From Roseateles sp. SL47 (GTDB taxonomy: Bacteria > Pseudomonadota > Gammaproteobacteria > Burkholderiales > Burkholderiaceae_C): a stretch of 64,000 nt of DNA. Positions 8,008 through 15,229 of this stretch are shown one piece after another. Where the stretch lies: assembly GCF_026625885.1 (NCBI RefSeq), contig NZ_CP113068.1:1240001-1304000 (forward strand). The letters run 5' to 3'. The notes below the pieces were generated by a model, which did no database searches, had not been told where the DNA came from, and saw only the letters and a program-made list of their open reading frames with translations. The position numbers and the translations under genes are program-made. Each line of letters opens with the position of its first letter. Within the stretch, counting starts at the first letter, position 1.

Positions 8008-9471
8008 ATGCGCCTGGGCCTGCGGGTGTTCTTTGGCTTCTTCCTGATTGCCGGGCTGAGTTCCGTCATTTTGTTGCGGGTGGTGCTGGGGGAGGTCAAG
8101 CCCAGCGTGCGCGAGGTGATGGAGGACATCATGGTTGACACCGCCAACCTGCTGGCGGAACTGGCAACCGATGACCTGGCGGCCCTGCCACCCGGGGCGC
8201 CGCTGGACGACACGGCCTTTGCCCGACGCGTGCGTGACTATGCCAACCGGCCGGTGGATGTCCACATCTGGGGCCTGCGCAAGCAGACGCTGGACTTCCG
8301 CATCTATGTGACCGATCCCCGGGGCCGGGTGATCTTCGATACCGTCCAGGGGCCCGGCTCGGCGGTGGGCCAGGACTATTCCCGCTGGAATGATGTGGCC
8401 CGCACGCTGCGCGGCACGTATGGCGCCCGCTCCACCCAGGACGGCTACGGCGGCGACGTCAGTCCGGTGATGTATGTGGCCGCTCCGGTGCGTTCGGCCC
8501 AGGGCGAGCTGCTGGGTGTGGTGACGGTGGCCAAGCCGGTGGCCACGGTGCAGCGCTTCATCGACCGGGCCGAACGACGCATCTGGGCAGCGGGCCTGGG
8601 CCTGCTGGCGGTGTCTCTGGGCATCGGGGTGGCCGTCACCTGGTGGGTGGTGGGCCATGTGCGGCGGCTGCGGCGGTATGCCCAGGAGGTGCAGATGGGC
8701 CAGCGCCAGGCGCCCCCCAAGGTGCCTGGTGAGTTGGGGGAATTGGCGCTGGCCATGGACGCCATGCGGGAGCGGCTGGACGGGCGCGAGCGCATGGAGC
8801 ATCTGGCCCGGGCGCTCACCCATGAACTGAAAAGCCCGCTGGCCGCCCTGCGTGGGGCCGGTGAGCTGCTGCAGGACGATCTGGCGCCTCAAGACCGCCA
8901 GCGATTTGCCGCCCAGGTGGTGGCGCAGAGCGAACGCATGACCGAACTGGTGGAGCGGCTGCTGGCGCTGTCCGCGCTGGAGTTGCGTCGCGGGCCTGAA
9001 CATCCCCGCGCCGTGCGGCTGGACCAGGCGGTGGAGCAGGCGCTGGCCGCATTGAACGATCGGCTCCAGCAGCGCGGCATGCAGGTGCACTGGGGGCGCC
9101 GCGAGGCGCTGACGCTGCAGGCCGATCCGGAATTGCTGGCGCTGGCGCTGAGCAACCTGTTGAGCAATGCGGTGGACTTCAGCCCACCTGGCGGCGTGCT
9201 GGAAGTCAGCGTGAGCCGCGACACCGGCTTTGAACTCCGCGACCATGGGCCCGGCGTCCCCGCCGCCGCCTTTGATCAGCTCGGCCAGCGCTTTTTCTCC
9301 ACCGCCCGCCCGGGCAGCCTGCGCAAGGGCTCGGGCCTGGGGCTGGCCATCGTCCGTCAGATCGCCGGCCTGCATGGATGGGCGCTGCGCTTTGCGCCCG
9401 CACAACCGGGCCTGCGGGTGCAACTGGATGTGCAGGGGCACTTCACACAGAGCTCACAAACTTCGCCCTGA
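8008..9471 (+). CDS. creC: Sensor histidine kinase CreC
   Basis: A 487-residue inner-membrane kinase that phosphorylates CreB. Transmembrane helix 1 is at about 5-27 and helix 2 near 195-215 ('IWAAGLGLLAVSLGIGVAVTWWVV'), enclosing a periplasmic sensor domain with 'YVTDPRGRVIFDT'. A HAMP-like linker follows. The H-box is 'RALTHELKSPLAALRGAGELL'. The ATPase domain has the N-box 'LSNLLSNAVDFSPPGG', the G1 box 'DHGPGVP' and the G2 box 'KGSGLGLAIVRQIAGLHG'. Length matches E. coli CreC (about 474). It is separated from creB by 6 nt. A cre-tag-like sequence overlaps its last codons. Confidence 0.92.
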   Translation: MRLGLRVFFGFFLIAGLSSVILLRVVLGEVKPSVREVMEDIMVDTANLLAELATDDLAALPPGAPLDDTAFARRVRDYANRPVDVHIWGLRKQTLDFRIYVTDPRGRVIFDTVQGPGSAVGQDYSRWNDVARTLRGTYGARSTQDGYGGDVSPVMYVAAPVRSAQGELLGVVTVAKPVATVQRFIDRAERRIWAAGLGLLAVSLGIGVAVTWWVVGHVRRLRRYAQEVQMGQRQAPPKVPGELGELALAMDAMRERLDGRERMEHLARALTHELKSPLAALRGAGELLQDDLAPQDRQRFAAQVVAQSERMTELVERLLALSALELRRGPEHPRAVRLDQAVEQALAALNDRLQQRGMQVHWGRREALTLQADPELLALALSNLLSNAVDFSPPGGVLEVSVSRDTGFELRDHGPGVPAAAFDQLGQRFFSTARPGSLRKGSGLGLAIVRQIAGLHGWALRFAPAQPGLRVQLDVQGHFTQSSQTSP

Positions 9472-9490
9472 GCTCACACGCGGTTTTCAC
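9442..9490 (+). promoter_or_regulatory. cre-tag-like CreB binding site(s) upstream of creD
   Basis: TTCAC at 9442 and CTCAC at 9453 have a 6-base gap, one mismatch from the E. coli CreB box TTCAC-N6-TTCAC. A second pair, CTCAC at 9473 and TTCAC at 9486, has an 8-base gap. The first pair overlaps the end of creC, and creD starts at 9523. In E. coli creD is the best-known CreB target. Confidence 0.6.
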
Positions 9491-9522
9491 ACTGCCGTCT
9501 TCCCTTGAATGGAGCAAGACGA

Positions 9523-10893
9523 ATGAAAACAAAGGCGGTGTGGCTGAAGCTGGCCATCCTGATGGCGGTGACCCTGGTGTTGCTGATGGTGCTGTCCCGC
9601 ATCGGCTGGCTGGTGGATGACCGCCAGGAGCGCCAGCGTGAAGCCACCCAGGGTGTGGCGGCTTCCCAGGCGGGCGAGCAGATGCTGCTGGGCCCGATGG
9701 TGACGCGCTGGTGTGTGGAAAGCTGGGTAGACACCACCGGCACCGGCAAGGACCTCCGGGTGGAGCGTCAGCGGCGCGAATTCACCCTGATGCAGTTGCC
9801 CACCCACCTGTCCGTGGACGGGCAGCTCAATCAGGAGACCCGCTACCGCGGCCTGTTCAAGGTGCGGGGGTATGCCGGGCGGACCACGCTGAAGGCGCAC
9901 TTTGCCGATCTGGCCGCGCTGGTGCCGGTGGCCGAGCACAAGGACGGGCAACTCACCTGTGCCGACCCGCAGATGGCGGTGTCGATGTCCGACCCGCGCG
10001 GACTGCAGGCGGTGGAGGTCCGGCGCGGGGCCGATGCCCTGCCGGTGGTCTCCGGCACGGGCCACAGCACGTTCCCGCGCGGGTTCCATACCGCGCTGCG
10101 CAATCTGGCCACGGACCAGCCGCTGGATCTGTTGGTCACGCTCCAACTTACTGGCACCACCCGTTTCTCGGTCGTTCCGGCGGCTTCCGCCACCGAGGTG
10201 CACCTGCGTTCGGACTGGCCGCATCCCAGCTTCGGCGGTCGCTTCCTGCCCTCGCCGGCCACCCGCAAGGTGGATGCCAACGGCTTCTCGGCGCAATGGA
10301 CCATTTCCGAGCTGGCCACCGATGCCGTGTCGGATGTGCTCAAGGGCCAGAAAGATGTCGACACGCTGGACTTCTCCATGGTGGACCCGATCAACCCCTA
10401 CGTCATGAGCGACCGGGCCATCAAATATGGCGTGCTGTTCATCGTGCTGACGTTTGTCTGCGTTGGCATGCTGGAACTGATGGCGGGCCGACGCGTACAC
10501 CCGGTGCAGTACCTGCTGGTCGGCATGGCCATCAGCATGTTCTTCCTGCTGCTGTTGAGCCTGTCGGAGCATCTCAGCTTTGCGGCTTCCTATGGCGCAG
10601 CGGCGGCGGCCGTGGTGGGCTTGCTGGGGTTTTATGGCGCGGCCATGTTGGGCCGGGTGGGGCGCGGCATCGGCTTTGGTGCGCTGATCGCCCTCTTGTA
10701 TGGGGCGTTGTATGTGGTGCTCATCCAGGAGCAGGCGGCCCTGCTGATTGGGGCGCTGCTGCTGTTTGGCGTGCTGGTGGTGGTGATGGTGGTCACGCGG
10801 CGCATCGACTGGTACGCCTTGCAGGGCGGTCAGGACGCGGCGCGCGACCCGGGCCCGCCCACGGCCCGGCCGGGGGAGCAGGACCGCGCCTGA
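9523..10893 (+). CDS. creD: Inner membrane protein CreD
   Basis: A 456-residue membrane protein, the usual length for CreD. One N-terminal helix (about 8-28, 'LAILMAVTLVLLMVLSRIGWL') precedes a periplasmic domain of some 250 residues with the conserved 'RRGADALPVVSG' and 'SDWPHPSFGGRFLP'. The C-terminal half holds about five helices starting at 'KYGVLFIVLTFVCVGML'. The ATG at 9523 follows GGAG with an 8-base gap; a TTG six codons earlier is a weaker option. CreD is the main output gene of CreBC and affects envelope integrity and colicin/beta-lactam responses in enterobacteria and pseudomonads. Confidence 0.92.
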   Translation: MKTKAVWLKLAILMAVTLVLLMVLSRIGWLVDDRQERQREATQGVAASQAGEQMLLGPMVTRWCVESWVDTTGTGKDLRVERQRREFTLMQLPTHLSVDGQLNQETRYRGLFKVRGYAGRTTLKAHFADLAALVPVAEHKDGQLTCADPQMAVSMSDPRGLQAVEVRRGADALPVVSGTGHSTFPRGFHTALRNLATDQPLDLLVTLQLTGTTRFSVVPAASATEVHLRSDWPHPSFGGRFLPSPATRKVDANGFSAQWTISELATDAVSDVLKGQKDVDTLDFSMVDPINPYVMSDRAIKYGVLFIVLTFVCVGMLELMAGRRVHPVQYLLVGMAISMFFLLLLSLSEHLSFAASYGAAAAAVVGLLGFYGAAMLGRVGRGIGFGALIALLYGALYVVLIQEQAALLIGALLLFGVLVVVMVVTRRIDWYALQGGQDAARDPGPPTARPGEQDRA

Positions 10894-11018
10894 GAGTTCC
10901 GGGTCTGAGGCTGGTGGACACCTTTCGGAGGAACGCCCTCCGGAAGAACGCCATTGCCGCCCGGCACCGCATGCGCCAGCATGGGGTCCATAAGAAACGG
11001 GCCCCGGCCGACAGCACC

Positions 11019-12695
11019 ATGCGAGACAACCTTGGAGACCAGCGGTTTGACTACATCATCATTGGCGCCGGCACGGCTGGCTGTTTGCTGGCCAACCGGC
11101 TGAGCGCGGAGGCCTCCAAGCGGGTGCTGCTGCTGGAAGCCGGTGGGCGGGACGACTATCACTGGATCCACATCCCCGTCGGTTATCTCTACTGCATCGG
11201 CAACCCTCGCACCGACTGGCTGTTCAAGACGGAGCCGGACCCGGGCCTGAACGGGCGCAGCCTGCGCTATCCCCGGGGCAAGGTCCTGGGGGGCTGCTCC
11301 AGCATCAACGGCATGATCTACATGCGGGGCCAATCGCGGGACTACGACGGCTGGGCCGCGCTCACCGGCGACGATGCCTGGCGCTGGCAGGAGGTGCTGC
11401 CCTTCTTCAAGCAGCATGAAGATCACTGGCGGCTGGATGACGGGGCCGAACGCCCCGCCGGTTTTGATGCCAGCCGGCACGGTCATGGCGGGGAATGGCG
11501 GGTGGAAAAGCAGCGCCTGCGTTGGGCCGTGCTGGATGCATTTGCGGCGGCGGCGCAGGAGGCTGGCATTCCATCCACTTGCGACTTCAACACCGGCAAC
11601 AACGAAGGGGTGGGCTACTTTGAGGTCAACCAGCGTGGCGGCTGGCGCTGGAACACGGCCAAGGCCTTCCTGCGACCCACTTGCCTGGCGCGGCCCAATT
11701 TCGAGATGTGGACCGGGGCGCAGGCGCAGCGCCTGTTGTTGTCCGACGGTGGTGCCGACGGCCAGACCCGCTGTGAGGGCGTGGAGGTCCGGACTCCCCA
11801 GGGACTGGAGCAAGCGGGGCTCATGCCCGGGGGCCAGGTGTTGCTGGCGGCCGGTGCCATCGGGTCGCCGCAACTGCTGCAGTTGTCCGGGCTGGGGCCC
11901 GGTGAACTGCTGCAGCGCCACGGCATTGCGGTGCAACGCGACCTGCCGGGCGTGGGGGCCAACCTGCAGGACCATCTGCAGATTCGTGCGGTCTTCCGCG
12001 TGAATGGGGTGAGCACGCTCAACACGCTGGCCAGCAGCTGGCTTGGCAAGGCCCGCATCGGCCTGGAATATGCCTTGCGCAGGACCGGGCCGATGAGCAT
12101 GGCGCCATCCCAACTGGGCGCCTTTGCCCGCAGCTCAGCCGCCAGGGATTGGCCAGACCTTCAATATCACGTGCAGCCGCTGTCGCTGGAGGCCTTCGGG
12201 GAGCCGCTGCATGGCTTCAATGCGTTCACCGCCAGCGTCTGCAATCTCAACCCCACCAGCCGTGGCACCGTGCAGCTGCGCAGCCCGCAGGCATCCGATG
12301 CTCCGCTGATTGCGCCCAACTACCTGAGCACCGAGACCGATCGCCAGGTGGCGGCCGACAGCCTGCGGTTGACCCGCCGCATCGTGGCGCAGCCGGCACT
12401 GGCCCGCTATCAGCCGGAGGAATACAAGCCGGGCCTGCAATATCAGACGGATGAGGAACTGGCCCGGCTCGCCGGGGACATTGCCACCACCATCTTCCAT
12501 CCCGTGGGCACCTGCCGCATGGGCCGGGCGGACGACCCCGAGGCGGTGGTCGACAGCCGGTTGCGGGTGCGCGGCGTCTCGGGCTTGCGGGTGATTGACG
12601 CCAGCGTGATGCCCACCATCACCAGCGGGAACACCAATTCGCCCACGCTGATGATTGCCGAGCGCGCCGCAGCCTGGCTGCGGCTCGGGGACTGA
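11019..12695 (+). CDS. GMC-family FAD oxidoreductase (choline dehydrogenase-like)
   Basis: A 558-residue flavoprotein. The FAD-binding dinucleotide motif 'DYIIIGAGTAGCLLANRLS' begins at residue 10. GMC signature 1 is in 'YPRGKVLGGCSSINGMIYMRGQ' (split here for length: 'RGKVLGGCSSING' then 'MIYMRGQ'), and signature 2 is 'GAIGSPQLLQLSGLG'. The active-site His/Asn pair is in 'FHPVGTCRMG' and 'TSGNTNSPTLM'. It resembles BetA and alcohol dehydrogenase AlkJ-like enzymes that oxidise primary alcohols and pass electrons to quinone. An in-frame ATG at 10971 would add 16 residues; 11019 is preferred as the domain starts directly behind it. No transporter or betaine-aldehyde gene adjoins, so the substrate is open. 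It converges with the aminopeptidase gene 24 nt downstream. Confidence 0.9.
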   Translation: MRDNLGDQRFDYIIIGAGTAGCLLANRLSAEASKRVLLLEAGGRDDYHWIHIPVGYLYCIGNPRTDWLFKTEPDPGLNGRSLRYPRGKVLGGCSSINGMIYMRGQSRDYDGWAALTGDDAWRWQEVLPFFKQHEDHWRLDDGAERPAGFDASRHGHGGEWRVEKQRLRWAVLDAFAAAAQEAGIPSTCDFNTGNNEGVGYFEVNQRGGWRWNTAKAFLRPTCLARPNFEMWTGAQAQRLLLSDGGADGQTRCEGVEVRTPQGLEQAGLMPGGQVLLAAGAIGSPQLLQLSGLGPGELLQRHGIAVQRDLPGVGANLQDHLQIRAVFRVNGVSTLNTLASSWLGKARIGLEYALRRTGPMSMAPSQLGAFARSSAARDWPDLQYHVQPLSLEAFGEPLHGFNAFTASVCNLNPTSRGTVQLRSPQASDAPLIAPNYLSTETDRQVAADSLRLTRRIVAQPALARYQPEEYKPGLQYQTDEELARLAGDIATTIFHPVGTCRMGRADDPEAVVDSRLRVRGVSGLRVIDASVMPTITSGNTNSPTLMIAERAAAWLRLGD

Positions 12696-12719
12696 GCCCT
12701 CCCGGGCCCAGCGTGCGGG

Positions 12720-14096
12720 TCAGCCGCCGAAGCGCTCTTCCAGGTAGGCCAGCAGCGTGCGGATGGTCTGGGCCTCGCCACCCACCGGGCGGCCGGGGCG
12801 GGACACGTCATTCCAGGCAAACAGGTCCAGGTGCAGCCAGTCCTGGCCGTCCGGTACAAAGGCGTCGAGGAACAGCGCGGCGTTGATGGCACCCGCCAGC
12901 GCACTGCGGCCGGTGTTGACGATGTCGCCAATGCTGGAGGCAATGCCTTCCTTGTAGGGCGCCCACAGCGGCATGTGCCACATCGGGTCGTCCATCTTGA
13001 AGCCCAGGTCCATCAGATCGCGGGCGGTATCGGTGTGGCGCGCGAACAGGGCCGGCAGCTGGGCGCCGAGAGCGATGCGGGCAGCGCCGGTCAGCGTGGC
13101 CATGTCGATGATCAGCTCGGGCTTGAACTCGGCGGCATACGCCAGCGCGTCGCACAGGATCACGCGGCCTTCGGCGTCGGTGTTGCCGATTTCGATGTGC
13201 AGGCCGGCGCGGGTCTTGATCACGTCGCCCGGACGGTAGGCATTGCCGGCGATCGCGTTCTCCACGGCCGGAATCAGCACCTGCAGGCGCACCGGCAGCT
13301 TCAGCGCCATGATCAGCGTGGCCAGGCCCAGCACGTTGGCGGCGCCCCCCATGTCCTTCTTCATCTGGCGCATGCCGTCGGCCGGCTTGATGTCCAGGCC
13401 ACCGGTGTCAAAACACACCCCCTTGCCCACCAGCGTGAGACGGGGGTGCTTGTCGCTGCCCCAGTTCAGCTCGATCAGGCGCGGTGCCCGGGTGCTGGCG
13501 CGGCCGACCGCGTGGATGGCGGGGAAGTTCTTCTTGAGCAGGTCGTCACCCACCACGTCCTTGAACTTGGCACCATGCTGTTTGCCGACCACTGCCGCCG
13601 CACGGGACAGTTCTTCCGGGCCCATGTGCTCGGCCGGTGTGTTCACCAGGTCACGGACAGCGCTGATGGCGGTGGCCAGGGCCAGGCCGCGCTGGCCGTC
13701 CGGGCTGGTCTTGACCAGCAACTGGGCCGGTGCGCGCTTGCGCGGCTTGTACAGGTCGAACTGGTAGCAGCCCAGTTCCCAGGAGAGGGCGGCCGCTTCG
13801 TCCTGCAGCTTCAGGCCTTCCGGCGACAGTGTGTAGTCCCCTTCCGGCAGGGCCATCGGCAGCGCGGACAGCGCATACGGATGCGCCGCATGGGCCACAC
13901 CGGCAAAGACCTGGGCCAGCTTGCCGTCCTCACCCGGCACCAGGGCGAAGGTGTCCGGGGCGGCACTGAAGCCCAGCGTGGCGAGCCATTGCTGGGTGCG
14001 CTTGGGGAGCTGCGGGGCCAGCGCCTGATAGGCGGCGCGGTCCAGCGCCAGGATGGGCGTGGCGCGAGCCACCGAACTCTTGAATTGGACGTTCAT
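12720..14096 (-). CDS. M17 (leucyl aminopeptidase) family metallopeptidase
   Basis: A 458-residue cytosolic aminopeptidase with two metal ions. The catalytic C-terminal domain contains 'LVGKGVCFDTGGLDIKP' (metal-binding Asp and catalytic Lys region) and the signature 'NTDAEGRVILCDALAYA'. 'TLTGAARIALG' closes the active site. The N-terminal domain is shorter and more divergent than that of E. coli PepA (503 residues), so this is one of the PepA/PepB paralogs rather than surely PepA. It stands alone on the minus strand; 167 nt of non-coding DNA separate its start from the next minus-strand gene. Confidence 0.92.
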   Translation of the reverse strand: MNVQFKSSVARATPILALDRAAYQALAPQLPKRTQQWLATLGFSAAPDTFALVPGEDGKLAQVFAGVAHAAHPYALSALPMALPEGDYTLSPEGLKLQDEAAALSWELGCYQFDLYKPRKRAPAQLLVKTSPDGQRGLALATAISAVRDLVNTPAEHMGPEELSRAAAVVGKQHGAKFKDVVGDDLLKKNFPAIHAVGRASTRAPRLIELNWGSDKHPRLTLVGKGVCFDTGGLDIKPADGMRQMKKDMGGAANVLGLATLIMALKLPVRLQVLIPAVENAIAGNAYRPGDVIKTRAGLHIEIGNTDAEGRVILCDALAYAAEFKPELIIDMATLTGAARIALGAQLPALFARHTDTARDLMDLGFKMDDPMWHMPLWAPYKEGIASSIGDIVNTGRSALAGAINAALFLDAFVPDGQDWLHLDLFAWNDVSRPGRPVGGEAQTIRTLLAYLEERFGG

Positions 14097-14263
14097 CGAC
14101 TTGCCGTTGGGCTAAAAGAAGGCAGCCCGGGTCGGGCCGTGAAGAGCGGAATTCTCCCCCGGAGGGACCCCCTGGACACAAGTGACCTGCGGCTGGTGCG
14201 AGGGACAACGGTTCCGATGAGCGATTGGTGGACGGGGGCGTTGACGTCCGGGCGGCTGGCGGA

Positions 14264-14758
14264 TCAGCAGGACTGGCGCAACCGGGCCAGCAGGGCCTGG
14301 GCCGCAGCCGTGGTGCCGGCCGGCGCGGTGGCACTGCCGGCGGCCATGGCGGGATTCTCGATCGCGGCCTGGACCAGCCGCAACGCTGCACCAGCTTGGG
14401 GCAGTACCGGACCGATGAAGCAGAGCCGCTCCTGCTGACCGATCAACAGGGTCGGAAAGGTCTCCACTTCCAGGTCGTCCACCAATTCCGCGTCGTCTTC
14501 GATATCGACCCAGACGAATCGGGCGTCCGGGAATTGTTGTCGCAGTTGGGCGAAATCTTCGCGGTAGCCGTCGCAGACCCGGCACCAGGCGGCACACAGG
14601 CAGGCCACCAGCAGAGCGCCGCTGGCGGGCGCGGCGGGCTCGGCAGCACGAGCCGCCGGAGGAAGGCGGGTAGAAGCGGCAGCAGGGGACACCAGCGGTG
14701 CGCTGTTATCAGGGGCGTCATCAAACGCAGAACGGGGAGCGGGGGCTTGCGCGGACAT
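14264..14758 (-). CDS. Thioredoxin-like protein with N-terminal linker
   Basis: A thioredoxin-fold domain with the redox motif 'AAWCRVCDGY' (WCxxC), followed by 'FVWVDIEDDAELVDDLEVETFPTLLI', which contains the cis-Pro 'FPT' of thioredoxins. About 55 residues rich in Ala and Pro precede the domain, and an Ala-rich helix closes the protein. No signal peptide is evident, so it probably works in the cytoplasm. The start is uncertain: in-frame ATGs lie at 14878, 14776 and 14758 without a clear Shine-Dalgarno. The last was chosen because the residues above it are low-complexity and partly overlap a likely promoter region. Length from 14758 is 164 residues. Confidence 0.75.
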   Translation of the reverse strand: MSAQAPAPRSAFDDAPDNSAPLVSPAAASTRLPPAARAAEPAAPASGALLVACLCAAWCRVCDGYREDFAQLRQQFPDARFVWVDIEDDAELVDDLEVETFPTLLIGQQERLCFIGPVLPQAGAALRLVQAAIENPAMAAGSATAPAGTTAAAQALLARLRQSC

Positions 14759-15006
14759 GGGCGGCAGCTTAGCCATAAACCGGGCGGCACGGCGTGGGGG
14801 CCGCCCAAAGTCCCGTGGCGGGGCTGCGACGGGGGTGGGTTGAATCGTCTTCGAAGTTCTTTTAATGAACTTAATCAAGCGGATGCAAGGTTTCGGTGCA
14901 TGTCAGACGTCTGGAAATGTGAAGTGCCTGTCAACGGGGCATGCGACCCACGCGTTGTGTGCCCAAAGCGGTCATTGCCCGCTTGGAAGCCAGAAGGTCC
15001 AAGACC

Positions 15007-15168
15007 ATGATGAAGTCCCATTCCCGCACTGAATCTCAAACCCGTCGCGCCCCGCTGCCCGAGTGGCAGAACGACAAGGGCCGCAAACATGAAGCCTTTG
15101 AGGTGGCGAGCCTCGGCTGCGACCGTCGCAGCGTTGCCCGCGCCCTGCGCTTCGACCGCAAGCGCTGA
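15007..15168 (+). CDS. Small basic hypothetical protein
   Basis: A 53-residue ORF, rich in Arg/Lys ('SHSRTESQTRRAPLPEWQND', then 'ALRFDRKR' at the end). Two adjacent ATGs (15007, 15010) follow a weak AAGG-type Shine-Dalgarno near 14993. It has no recognisable domain. It is isolated between divergently and convergently placed minus-strand genes. The composition is not that of an antisense shadow, since no gene lies opposite. It could be a small nucleic-acid-binding or stress protein, but nothing shows this. Confidence 0.4.
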   Translation: MMKSHSRTESQTRRAPLPEWQNDKGRKHEAFEVASLGCDRRSVARALRFDRKR

Positions 15169-15229
15169 TCCAGCGCCGCCCGGGCCTCCGGAGCCAGGGG
15201 GGCCCTTGAGCCTCCCGGCCGCTGCGGTT

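Noticed and set aside
7687..9441. Minus-strand frame of 584 codons opposite creB/creC
   Set aside because: His/Gln/Arg-rich shadow; the opposite strand has clear kinase motifs.
9711..11018. Upstream part of a 994-codon plus frame ending in the GMC enzyme
   Set aside because: It overlaps creD out of frame and is low-complexity; the enzyme's FAD motif begins only after 11019.
12831..14438. Plus-strand frame of 535 codons opposite the M17 peptidase
   Set aside because: Composition of an antisense shadow; the minus strand carries NTDAEGR and other peptidase motifs.
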